Positions 1-10,090 of a stretch of DNA of 64,000 nt are shown here, piece by piece; the first letter of the stretch is position 1; each line of letters begins with the position of its first letter. A model generated the notes under the pieces. The model was not told where the DNA came from and made no database searches. It was given only the letters and a program-made list of their open reading frames with translations. Source of the DNA: Papaver somniferum (lineage: Eukaryota; Streptophyta; Magnoliopsida; Ranunculales; Papaveraceae); NCBI RefSeq assembly GCF_003573695.1, contig NC_039361.1, positions 96,970,279-97,034,278 of the forward strand, given 5' to 3'. A program made the translations under genes and the position numbers.

Positions 1-2411
1 TGAACCAATATTCCTTAGTCTGAGAAAATATTGCTCATCTGAGCAAATGTTGCTCGTTTGATAAATTATTGGTAGCAGGACCAAAATGTACTGGTAACTG
101 AACCGAGTATAATTAATTATAATGTTGATCATGGTATCAACATAAAATTATTAGTGTTTGAATCTGCTCAGAATTATGTTTCGCAGAGCTTTGGATCCGA
201 AACCCTAATCTTGATCAATTGTTGATCAATTGAAGATTTATTGAAAATCAACCACAGAGTGAAGGAGGGACCGGATACACGGGATGATGAGTCGACCATG
301 TAACACCCAGATGATCAAGTGAGAAAAATACCAAAGTCTCTTGAAGACCAGTTGGTGAAAAGATGATTAAATGCTTGTTTAATCATTTATTCAAATAATG
401 TTCGTCTGAACCTTAGGTGATAAAACCAAATAAATTATGAAGAGATGAAGGACTGACCAAGGGGTCATGAAACCAGCCCAGGTTGGTCACGGGATCGACT
501 GACGATCACTTTATGAAATTCCAAGTCGTTTGGAAGAGTTGTGGACCTAATGTGTGTCATTGTGCAAATTAGGTCAAACTGTGAAAATGCATGGGACCGG
601 CTTCTTGCAAGCCAAAGAGCCAACCTTGGTCGGACAAGGTAATATTCTCACGTCACCAAAATACCCGTGTCTCAGTCCTGAGAATTTTGATATTTTCCGA
701 TGTGCGTTTGAGCAACATTTTGAGAAAATATGAAGAAATCAAGGATTTTGCTGAAACTGAGAAAACTTCATAAGATGAAGGAAATAATAATAAAATGAAG
801 GAATCATGAAGTGTGGGACTGGCTATGGCCAAGGCATGGCCGGCTGTCCAGTGAGCCCGGTCCCACGACACTTTTCCTAATTTTATATTATTTTTATGAT
901 TTTAAGGAAATATCATGAAATCAAGGAGTTTGTTGAAATCAAGGAGTTTCCTTGAAGTGAAGGAGTTTCCTTGAAGTGAAGGAGTTTCCATGAGATGAGG
1001 GAAACAAATAATATTAATAATATTAAAATAAGGGCGTCTGGGACCGGCTTGGGCATGGTCGCCGGCTAGAGCCCGGTCCCGTGAGTCCCCTCTAATTTTA
1101 TATTATTTTCATGATTTGAAGGAAATATCATGAAATTTAAGGGATTTCCATGAGATGATGGAAAAATTAATAAAATAAGGAATTACAAGGTGTGGGACGG
1201 TCACGGCTAGGGCATGGCCGACCGACTAGTGACCACGGCCCCGTGACACCTTTCCTAATTTATGTAATTTTTGTATAATTTCCTTGATGTGAAGGGAATA
1301 TCATGAAACTGAGGAGTTTCATAAGATTAAGGAATTTCCATGAGAAGATGGAAATAATAATTAATAAAATAAAGAATTATAAGGTGTGGGACCGGTCACG
1401 GCTAAGGCATGGCCAGCCCTGGCTAGTGACCACCTACCTTGACAACTTTCCTAATTTTATGTAGTTTTTGTATAATTTCCTTGATGTGAAGGAAATATAA
1501 TAAAACTGACGAGTTTCATAAGATTAAGGAATTTCCATGAGACGATGAAAACAATAATTAATAAAATAAAGAATTACAAGGTGTGGGACCGGTTACGGCT
1601 ATGGCATGGCCGGATGGCTAGTGACCACGGTCCCGTGACACCTTTCCTAATTTTATGTAATTTTTGTATAATTTCCTTGATGTGAAGGAAATACCACGAA
1701 TTGAAGGGATTTGCTCAAACGAAACGATTTTCATGGGATCAAGGAAAATAATAAAATATGATAAAATAAAGGAAATAGCGTGGGACCGGCCACGGCGGCA
1801 TGACCGGCCGGCCGGTGGGATTGGTCCCCTTAGATGCCTCTTTTAAATATTTTATTATTATTATTTTCTCCATGGTTTTATCGTTCTTTCGTGTAATTGA
1901 ATGTTCTTTTCTAGGAATTCAATCGATGAATCTTGCGACTAGAAATAAATAATTGATGGATCTATACTAGCAGGCATGTTGTCTAGGAGCATTATAATTA
2001 TTCGGAAATCGAGGTATGAGCTAGCTGAAGCAGAACGCTCGATTTGAATGTTTATTCTGTAAAGTCAGGGAACATTGCGACGTCCTGAAGACGTTAGTGC
2101 TCTTTACTAGTGAGTAATACATCTAGGAGCCGTCCAATCATTTCGATTCTTTACAGAGGTGATTACTGAAATTGCTCAGTTAAATGAAATATGTCGTGGT
2201 CTCAGCTGAGAGACTGCATGTATATGCTCTGAGAAGTAATATACTCGATCATAGACATTTGAAGATATTCTGAGAGGCAGTACGCTCGATCAGAGGTGTG
2301 GCATGAGCTTTCACGCTTTAAGGAGAGATAATTCTCAATGTTCGTCTGACTTCTGGATCAGGAACATGTAAGGTTACGATTTTACTCTTTGTTAAAAATC
2401 CACCATCTACA
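1..2411 (-). mobile_element. Ty3/gypsy LTR, copy A (partial)
   Basis: This is the right-hand 2.4 kb of a ~3.0 kb LTR. Base 1 matches base 28415 of the complete LTR at 27521-30500, so about 894 bases lie left of the window. It ends at 2411 in CCATCTACA, the same end as the LTRs closing at 30500 and 41539. The next bases are copia coding sequence cut off just after its YVDD motif, so this element inserted into the copia; its TSD should be aataa (2412-2416). Orientation is inferred from the sister element CD, in which the right-hand LTR is the 5' LTR. It may be the right LTR of a complete element or a solo LTR. Confidence 0.85.
808..1835. repeat. Tandem GC-rich hairpin array in LTR copy A
   Basis: Six units of roughly 150-230 bases each contain a palindromic core that opens near GTGGGACCGG, passes through GGCATGGCCGGCCGG-like sequence and closes near CCGGTCCCGTGAC. 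Cores start near 808, 1038, 1189, 1384, 1581 and 1780. The spacers are A/T-rich and carry repeated AAGGAGTTTCC and ATATCATGAAA words. The same array has four cores in copy B and three each in copies C and D. Confidence 0.85.
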
Positions 2412-5400
2412 AATAATAATATCATCAACATAGATAAGAATTATAGTGATTCTGTGTTGGTATTTTTGAATAAGCAAACTAGAATCTGCAGCAGATGGTT
2501 TGAAATTGTAAGAAAGAAAAACTTTGAGCAGTTTGTCATACCAGGCCCTGGGGGCTTGCTTTAGCCCATATAAAGACTTGTGAAGTTTGCAGACATACTC
2601 TGGATGCTCCTTGTCCACAATGCTAGGTGGTTGAACCATATAAACTTTCTCTGTAAGATCTCCATGTAAAAAGGAATTGCTCACATCAAGTTGAGAGAGA
2701 GACCAGTTGAAGTTGACTGCTAAAGAGAGTATGATTTCTGATGGTAGTGGGCTTTGATACAGGACTGAATGTTTCAGTATAGTCCAATCCTTCTTGATAA
2801 TGAAATACCTTTGCTATTAATCTAGCTTTAAATTTATAAATAGAACCATCTGAATTTTGTTCTGAACACCCACTTACAACCAACAACATTCTGGGAAGGA
2901 TGAGGAGGGACAAGAAACCAAGTACCTGCATCTTGAAGAGCAGTATGTTCTTCAACTAGAGAAGTATTCCATTTGGGATTCTTTTGAGCTTGACTGACAC
3001 AAATAGGTATAGAGGGTAGTTGCTGAGCTTGTATAGATGCAGAAAGAGCATGTTGAGTGGAATAAACCTTAGGTCTGAAAATACCAGCTTTGCCCCTAGT
3101 ACCCATTTGATGAGTGTTATGTGGTGAAGGAACTGCATGACAGATTGTAGGTGGTGCAGCATTAATAACTTCAGTTGGTGAAGAATCAAAAATACCTAAA
3201 ATTGGTGAAGAATTAATAACATCCGAGACTTCAGTAGAAGTGGCATGAGTGTCTAAAGATACTGCAGATGGTGGAGCATGAACAGTAGATGATTGCTCAG
3301 TGCAAGTAGGAGTCAAAACAGAGTGTGTAGTTAAAGTAGTTTTGAGAGGAAAAACAGATTCCTGAAAAACTACATGTCTTGAAACATACACTTTTCCTGT
3401 GGAAATTTCCAAGCATCTGTGACCCTTGTGATGATTGTTGTAGCCAATTAAAATACAAGAAGAGCTCCTAGATTCAAGTTTATTGGAAGTATAAGGTCTG
3501 AGCCAAGGGAAGTATAGACAACCAAAACTTCTGAGATATGCATAGTCAGGCTTTCTGTGATAAAGCATTTCAAATGGAGATTTAAATTGAATGGACCTTG
3601 TTGGGAGCCTGTTAATAGTATAATTGGCAGTAGTAAATGTTTCAACCCAAAAAGAAGAAGAAATACCAGATTGAAATAAAAAAGTTCTACCAACATCAAC
3701 AAGATGTCTATGCTTGAATTCTGCAACACCATTTTGTTCATGTGTGTGGACAAGAAATTTCATGAAGAATATCTGAATCAGTAAGGAAAGAAGAAAGTTC
3801 CTTGTTGACAAATTCACCCCCATCATCAGTTCTTATAACAACAATTTTAGATTGCAATTCATTTTCAACTTGAAGTTTAAATTGAAATAAAATCTTTTTG
3901 AATTATGACTTGTCATACAAAGGAAATATCCAGCAGAATTTAGAATAGTCATCCACAATGTTGACATAATATCTAAATCCTGAAATAGAGATGACAGGAC
4001 TAGGACCCCAAAGATCAAGATGTAGTAACTCTAAAGGTTTAGAACTACAATGATTTGACAAAGTAAAAGGTAATTTGTGACTTCTACCTAACTGACATTC
4101 AGTGCAGAATAAAGGACTTTAAGTACATTTGATAGTTGAAGATAGTTGAAAACATTATTCATTGTCTGAAAAGATGGATGAGCCAATCTCTTGTGCCATA
4201 CTTCAGCTGATATGTTAGTGGTAACACCAGAGAGGGCTTTATTTACAGAGTTGTGAATGAAATGAAGTGGATATAGACCATTATTGCGAGGGCATTATAA
4301 AAGTATCTTCCCAGTGGATAAGTCCTTCACAGAAAAACCAGAAGCATCAAATGTTGTAGAACAATGATTGTCTAAGGTGAATTTGTGTACATATAGCAGG
4401 TTTTGAGATGCTTGTGGAACTAAGAGAACATTATTAAGATTTAACTGATGATTTGGAGTAGATTTTAAAGAGAATCCAGTATGGGCAATATGCATACCTT
4501 CTCCATTAGCAGCTTGAATTGCTTCGGAACCAGTGTAAGCATAAGAATCTTGTAGCTTATGGAGATCAGGTGTGATGTGATTGCTAGCTCTAGTATCCAC
4601 AAACCAAGGATTTTCACCCATTATATTAGCTGAGGCAAGCATAGCACTAAGATGATGTGGTGTGTGAATATTATAATAAGAGAAGTTCAATCTGTTCCTG
4701 CATTCCAAAGCAGTATGACCAGTCTTTCCACAAATTTGACATATGATTTCCTCCTCAGGGGATAGCAAGCTTGTTGGTAGAGGAAATGCGAAAGGTTGAG
4801 AAGTAGAACCAATATGAGAGGAGGTAGATGCATTGGATGATGAACCTCTACCAGAAAAATAAGATCTACCCCTACCAAATGAACCAAACCTACCACCAGA
4901 GCGACTAACTGAAGGATTGAAATAACCAGATCTACAACCACCATTGTAACTATGATAATTACCTCCTCCAAAAGATTTAAAGGCATTCGTTTGAGCAGAA
5001 AAGGCTTTATTATTTGATTCAGTAAGTAAAGATTAGTTCCTCTCACTAACAACAACTTCTTCAATAAGAAGATTGTTATGCAGTTCAATACAGCTAATTG
5101 GTGGAAATCGATGACGCATAGATGTAGCAAATGGAATATAATCAGAATTAAGTGCAGCTAGAGTTACCACAACTAGTTCATTATGGAAATTTTCTCCATC
5201 AACATCTAGTTGATCAATTAAGGAATTGATTTCACTGATTAGAGTTGGAATCGATTTCGTAGCTTGTTTGATTGACAACAACTTTGTTCTGAATTGAATA
5301 GAATGTGTAGAAGATGCTCGAGAGAAGCGTGCATCAATACTCGTCCAAAGTTTATGAGAAGTAGGACAGAATCAGAAATTGTTGAATGAATCCACATAGT

Positions 5401-5655
5401 AATTGTAGCATCTTCATCAATCCAATCAGTATACAATGTGTTCTCGATGCCGTTTTACTGATTCCCATGATTTTTGTATTGAGGTGGACATGAATGAGAA
5501 CCGCCAAGAAATTTCATGATCTTGAACTTACAAATAATAGGAAGCATCAGATTTTTCTATGTAATGAAGCTGTCATCCTTCAACTTCAGATGAACAAAGC
5601 ATGTTAGTTGATTAAGAGGAACTTTGGTAATCGAATTCGAGGTTGAATTTTCCAT
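2412..5655 (-). pseudogene. copia gag-pol polyprotein (degraded, 3'-truncated)
   Basis: Reading leftward from an ATG at 5655, the gag part is frameshifted but keeps LLIEEVVVSERN and a G/S/R-rich linker. A zinc knuckle CQICGKTGHTALEC follows near 4735. The protease core reads WFVDTRASNHIT near 4600, with Arg where the family has Gly (D-S/T-G-A). The integrase keeps RTDDGGEF (near 3825) and HTHEQNGVAE (near 3745), which supply catalytic D and E residues, then the FWVETFTTANY and RSFGCLYF segments. Reverse transcriptase keeps [30 protein letters not shown] (with a frame change), LYGLKQAPRAWYDKL and ILIYVDDIII. It stops at the catalytic YVDD because LTR copy A is inserted there. Several frame changes and stops make it a pseudogene. 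It would have encoded capsid and enzymes for a copia element. Confidence 0.88.
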
Positions 5656-5840
5656 TATTGATGAAGTTTCTAGAAATTCTTGAATCATTAACAGAAAAAA
5701 GATGAAGAAAAGATGATTAGAAAAGTAGATCTGAGAAATTTCTTGAAAGCTTGAATCAAAAGAATTGAAAAATGATGTGAAAAATTGAAGTAAAGCAGCG
5801 GAAAACAGGATCAAATCCTGAGAATGTAATGAGTTCTCAA

Positions 5841-5850
5841 TCTGATACCA
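5841..5850 (-). other. copia primer-binding site (tRNA-iMet type)
   Basis: Read on the minus strand this is TGGTATCAGA, the usual plant copia primer site complementary to initiator tRNA-Met. It lies just inside the right-hand LTR, which confirms the minus orientation. Confidence 0.75.
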
Positions 5851-5852
5851 TA

Positions 5853-6071
5853 GTAGATTCCGGAGAATTTCATTAATGGTGGAAACATTATCGTGAAAGA
5901 GAAAGACAGTTCTTGTATCTAATAAAAGAGACCGACACAAGTATTTATACATGACCAATTAAAGAAGAGAAGGTGAAGACCAATAGAATACTGACAGCAC
6001 AACATAGAGACAGCTCATATGACAGCTCATATGAGTGTAAAGAAAGTGTCAGTAGTCCTATGTGTTATTAA
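5853..6071 (-). mobile_element. copia 5' LTR (short, ends unclear)
   Basis: About 215 bases lie between the primer site and the LARD2 LTR. This is a plausible short copia LTR. Clean TG...CA ends are not visible, so the exact limits are uncertain. It contains a 12-bp direct duplication (acagctcatatg) near 6010-6035. Its partner LTR would lie left of the window. Confidence 0.5.
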
Positions 6072-7671
6072 AAATTGGGGGTTTCCCGTATGAATTGAGG
6101 ACTGAATTCAAGCCAAGGATTCAGTAAGAAGAGTAAGAAGATAATTGGTTGTATGGATAGTCTGCGGGTGACTGAAGAAAGGGTTGTTGTTGCTGCCATG
6201 GCCGTAAACAAGGAAGCAAGGACGTGAACGACTGACTGTGTTCAGTTGGGTTTAACGGGTGCTGATTGCATTGATGCTGAGTTCGATCTACGGTGTTGTG
6301 AGGTTGAGCGATTTCTTCTCCACAGTAGCGACTGCAATGGGTCTGTGTAGCAGCTGCTAGTACTTCTAGTCCATGCCGAAAGATTAATTTGGCGGCAAAA
6401 CAAGTGGAGACTCTGATTACAGTTGAGAGTTCTATGAACTGCTGGTGATTGAGAAATAATTTGCAGCGCCGTAGTGAGGTATATCAAGGGTTCTCGCATG
6501 GACTGAAGTTGAGCTCATCTCGAGTAAAGTCAGGTCTTTGTTTTCGAGAGTTTGGAACAGGGGCTTTGTAGAAGTCCTGAGATAAAAGACTTGGGCAATG
6601 ACGATTTATATGAGCTGTTGACACTGGTGAAGGGTAGACAGTGAGAAGAAGTGAATATAATGACCTGGTCATTATTGCAACAGCTTACAGGCAATGGATG
6701 TGTTTGATGGCTAAGCAGTTGGCGATGAAACAAACAGGTAAAGATGGTGTGTAGATGGACAGAGACTGAGTAGACGGCTTGTCAGAATTCAGAAGTTGGA
6801 CTCGGTAATTGAATTGGGACATTTTGCAATGCTCGGACATCCAATTAGAGGAGCTGGAGGCTGGATCATGTTATAAAGGAGAAAGAGAAAAAGAGAAAGA
6901 GGACGCCGTTTACAAGGAAGAAACGAGGTTTAAGCTTCTTTCGCTATGCTTAGCTTGTTATTTCCTTTATCAGTTTTTATGGCTTTTGAGAAAACCATGG
7001 TTTGCTAAACTATTGTTAGGGTGAAAGAATGAATTTGTAGGATAGATTATTTGTGTTTATGAACAAGAGTATCTTTAAATCAATGGCTTAATTTTCTGTT
7101 TGAGTATCTCATATTTTTGGATTGTTCTTATAAATCTTTTCATGTTTTACGCCAAGTATACTAGATAGGTAAGTTATAGACAATCCCATTGAGACATGAT
7201 TCATATTAAATTTATGAACATTCTTTTACTTTGTATGCCAAGTATACATAGTAATTAGGGGTTCTACTTTTAGGTCGATATCAAACAATCTTTCTTCGAT
7301 TATTATCAATAGTTCTTAAAGACATACCTTCCATGTCTAAGTAGCCAGGCGTTGCCGCTTTACATGAGTAAAATGGAGACTCTCATGATAAATCACAAGT
7401 AAACCTAGCCTACGAAGGATTCCAGGATCTTTAACCTTTTCTCACCTTGATCTTCACTTTAATAATTTTTTTTGCATCCAATTTATTTGCTTGTTTCTTA
7501 GTATACATTTCAGAAAATCTCCTCTTGAATTGATATTGATTAGGAAGTTGATTGTATTAGTTAGAAGTAATTTTAGAAACACTCCTCGTGGGAACGAACC
7601 ACATTTTCCGTTGTTTACATTTTCAACACCGTGCATTTGCGGATAAACAAAGTCGGTTTTTCAACTCATCA
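6072..7671 (+). mobile_element. LARD2 5' LTR (5' part missing)
   Basis: This matches 11697-12312 followed directly by 20768-21753, which is the 3' LTR with a LINE inserted in it. It ends in ...CTCATCA immediately before a tRNA-Asp type primer site. The first ~1.6 kb of the LTR (equivalent to 10091-11696) was pushed left of the window by the copia insertion. Open frames in this stretch are not conserved as proteins and I do not call genes here. Confidence 0.88.
6872..6879 (+). promoter_or_regulatory. TATA-like box in LARD2 5' LTR
   Basis: TATAAAGG is followed by a purine-rich GAGAAAGAGAAAGAG stretch. It is kept at 20953-20960 in the other LTR. It is a good candidate core promoter for the element transcript. 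Position and sequence are the only evidence. Confidence 0.5.
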
Positions 7672-7677
7672 AGTTGT

Positions 7678-7695
7678 TGGCGCCGCTGCCGGGGA
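7678..7695 (+). other. LARD2 primer-binding site (tRNA-Asp type)
   Basis: TGGCGCCGCTGCCGGGGA lies six bases after the LTR end. It differs at one base from the complement of the 3' end of plant tRNA-Asp (TGGCGCCGTTGCCGGGGA), the primer site common in Athila-like and related gypsy elements. It fixes the element orientation as plus. Confidence 0.85.
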
Positions 7696-7837
7696 GTGGT
7701 TGTAAAACACTCTATCGATATCTTCAATTTTCTAGTCATTGTTTCTGTACATAGTGTATTTTTGTTTTTATTTTCTTTTTAGTTCCTTTTCATATTTTTC
7801 TTTTAGATTTTTCTTTTCAGATACTCTTGTTGCGGCA

Positions 7838-9154
7838 ATGACATGGGAGGATGGGTCCAGGCCTCTCGGAGAATACAGGTATGAATCACAGTATCAGGAG
7901 ATCCGTGAACACAATCGTCTCAGGTATGAAAATACTTGTCAGCGTTACTACGAAACTGAGGATTATTCACATGAATACCAAAGTTACCATGGAAATGATT
8001 TGTCACACAAGGTAATACATGTTGAAATCTTCAACCAGAACATAACAAGTTTGGAATGACGATTAGAGTTTCTAGAAAAACAGAGATCATATGAAAATAG
8101 TAATATGGTTTATAGTAACTCGTGTTTCACAAAATACTTTGATTATTCACACATGTACCAAACCCAATACAATGGGGATAATTATTTGCATGAGATAGGT
8201 GAACAATCTGTGAATTGGAAGCACAATGAGGTTTTAGACTATAAAAATTTGAGCTTGGAAGATAGCTTAAGGTTGTATACATTAAAAATTAGTCGAGAAA
8301 CTTCTCAACTTCAACAAACCACTCAAAAAGCCTTAGAAAACATTGAATATCAAGTAGGTCAAATGACTAGACAGTTGGAGGAGGAACAAAGTTGGTTCCC
8401 AAACCAGTCCCAATCCAAATATAATTGTACTTTAGAGTATATTGACTATTCTTCCGAGGAAGAAACTGATGATGATCAACTTGTAGAAGTTTTGAGTGTA
8501 AGTGAGGATACCCAAGATTCTCAAAAGTCAGATAATTATGATGTAGAAGAACCTGCATATGTAGAGGATGCTACTGTTGAGTTTAACGACTCATAGGAGG
8601 TAGATGTTTATAATGAGAAATCTTTTAATCTTTTGAATTGTGAGATTGATACAGGTCACTTAGTTGAAGATGATAACGATATGGTTATTCATGATACTGT
8701 TGATGCACTTTGCCCAACTTTTGCTGATTCATCTAGTGATCTGTTGAATGATTTTGCGAATGTTGAACAAATTGACACTGGTAAGGTAACTTGTATCGAC
8801 GAATTTGAACCTTTATATGTTTCCTTATTGCATTTTTCTGATTCTAAAGATCCCATTATGCATGAAACTATTGTTGCAGTCGGTCCATTTTTCGTTGAAC
8901 CATCTAACAATTCTCGAGATACATGTATGAATATGGAACCAATTGATACAGGGAAGTTAACTTGGGCTACTGATTTTGAACCACTCTCCATGTTTTTAGC
9001 TCATTTTACAGACTCCTACGATCCTATGCTAATTGACATTGTCAATGCATTTGATTTTTCGATGGGTAATATAGGTAACTTAACAACGGAAGTTATTTCC
9101 GTGGACCTAGACCCAGATTTAGGGGTTATTGCTTTGATGAACTTTAACCACTAG
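7838..9154 (+). pseudogene. LARD2 orphan ORF (two in-frame stops)
   Basis: I do not recognise this protein. From the ATG at 7838 one frame stays open for about 439 codons except for TGA at 8057-8059 and TAG at 8594-8596. The N-terminus is rich in Tyr, His, Glu and Arg (YRYESQYQEIREHNRLRYEN). A likely coiled coil follows (TSQLQQTTQKALENIEYQV), then a strongly acidic Ser/Asp/Glu region. The last third contains a repeated motif of the form IDTGKxT...FEPLxxxLxHFxDSxDP, seen near 8770 and 8940. It occupies the place of gag in the element. The LARD1 ORF has the same layout (aromatic N-terminus, coiled coil, acidic middle), which hints at a common role. No enzyme motif is visible. Confidence 0.65.
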
Positions 9155-9189
9155 GTCTATTCTTAGATAATTTTGCTGAGTGTGATGCT

Positions 9190-9471
9190 ATGATGCCTAT
9201 TGTTAGTGTTAGTGCATTGCCTCCTCCGATATATGGTGAAGGTAGTTTGTCTACTGAAAATATTTCAGTTGATCTTGAACCAGATTTAGTGTCTGCACTC
9301 CGAATGAACACTACGAAACAATCTGTACCTTTGTATGTGAATAATTTATTCATCCCGATTAAGTATGAATTAATTACTACGGAATGTTTGGAACCGGAAA
9401 TGGATTTTCACATATGTTTGGCTGACTGTAGTCTTCGCAGGTTCTTATTTTCAGCTAACCTGATATGTTAG
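9190..9471 (+). pseudogene. LARD2 ORF remnant, shifted frame
   Basis: This 93-codon open stretch lies in a different frame just after the main ORF. It repeats a motif from the end of that ORF: ENISVDLEPDLVSALRMN here against EVISVDLDPDLGVIALMN near 9100. It is therefore probably the continuation of the same protein after a frameshift near 9155. Function unknown. Confidence 0.5.
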
Positions 9472-9700
9472 GTTGATCCCCAAATTTTCAGGCTTTACAT
9501 ATATGCTTGGCAGGTTGTTGTTGTAGACAACAAATATCATTTGTTTGAGGCTAATTGATGCGCGCAAGCAAGGAACAAATATCATTCGCTTCGTGGGAGT
9601 CAACCCATCAGTTTTGTTCCCTTTACTCTATCTTCTATTTTCTTTTGCCTTATAGATATTGTGAATTTTCCAACCTTGACTTTTACGTTGGACGACTCAA

Positions 9701-9740
9701 TTACATTGAGGACAATGTAATGATTAAGTGTAGGGGAGCG
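9701..9740 (+). other. Palindrome plus inner purine tract, LARD2
   Basis: TTACATTGAGGACAATGTAA is a perfect inverted repeat with 8-base arms and an AGGA loop. It is followed by ATTAAGTGTAGGGGAGCGG, a tract like the element's own 3' polypurine tract. LARD1 has the same arrangement at 56172-56210. From family knowledge, similar ACATTGAGGACAATGT sequences occur in Athila-like plant elements. A role as a second plus-strand primer or RNA signal is inference. Confidence 0.7.
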
Positions 9741-9784
9741 GTTAACACTTTAGATTTTTGTAGGTTATTCACTTTCATGTTATT

Positions 9785-10042
9785 ACCAGCTGTTGAGCGG
9801 GTCTATTTTTTGTTTTCTTATCATATTATGACCAGTTTTGGAGCGGGTCTATAAAAAAAAGAGGTTTATTTGAGCCTATTGCATTTCATGACCAGCTATC
9901 GAGCGGGTCTATTTTTTTTTTGTTCTCTTATCATATTATGACCTCTGTGGAGTGGTTCTCAAAAAAAAATAAAAAAAAATCATGATGACCAGCTGTTGAG
10001 CGGGTCTTGAAGTTTGGTATATGATCAGCTGTTGAGCGGGTC
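9785..10042 (+). repeat. Six-copy GACCAGCTGTTGAGCGGGTCT repeat
   Basis: The 21-base unit is itself partly palindromic (GACC...GGTC). Copies start near 9785, 9830, 9890, 9940, 9985 and 10022, separated by T-rich or A-rich spacers. Unit four is degenerate (gacctctgtggagtggttct). The array sits between the inner purine tract and the 3' polypurine tract. Confidence 0.85.
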
Positions 10043-10074
10043 TAATTTATGTTTTGCTCGGGACTAGCAAAATG

Positions 10075-10090
10075 TAAGTGTGGGGGAATT
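10075..10090 (+). other. LARD2 3' polypurine tract
   Basis: AAGTGTGGGGGAATT lies directly before the TGATAAG start of the 3' LTR. This is the expected plus-strand primer. LARD1 has the equivalent AAGTTTGGGGGTATT before TGATAGACG. Confidence 0.8.

Larger units (their letters stand above)
2412..6071 (-). mobile_element. Ty1/copia retrotransposon (truncated)
   Basis: This is a minus-strand copia element in the order LTR (right), primer site, gag, protease, integrase and the start of reverse transcriptase. It is cut at 2411/2412 by gypsy LTR copy A, so RNase H and the 3' LTR lie outside the window. At the right it meets LARD2 LTR sequence at about 6072. The matching uninterrupted LARD2 sequence near 11694 shows that the copia landed inside that LTR. 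Stops and frameshifts are scattered through the coding region, so it is inactive. Confidence 0.85.
7672..10090 (+). mobile_element. LARD2 internal region
   Basis: The 2.4 kb between LTRs holds, in order: the primer site, a T-rich leader (7700-7835), a broken ORF of unknown function (7838-9154), a second ORF remnant (9190-9471), a palindrome with a purine tract (9701-9740), six copies of a 21-base repeat (9785-10042) and the 3' polypurine tract. No gag zinc knuckle, protease, reverse transcriptase or integrase is present, so the element is non-autonomous. Confidence 0.85.

Noticed and set aside
1..2411. Host gene upstream of the copia
   Set aside because: The whole stretch aligns by eye with the other three gypsy LTR copies; short frames in it are not shared among them.
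7678..7695. Possible tRNA gene fragment
   Set aside because: It is the complement of a tRNA 3' end at an LTR boundary, which is a primer-binding site. No cloverleaf surrounds it.
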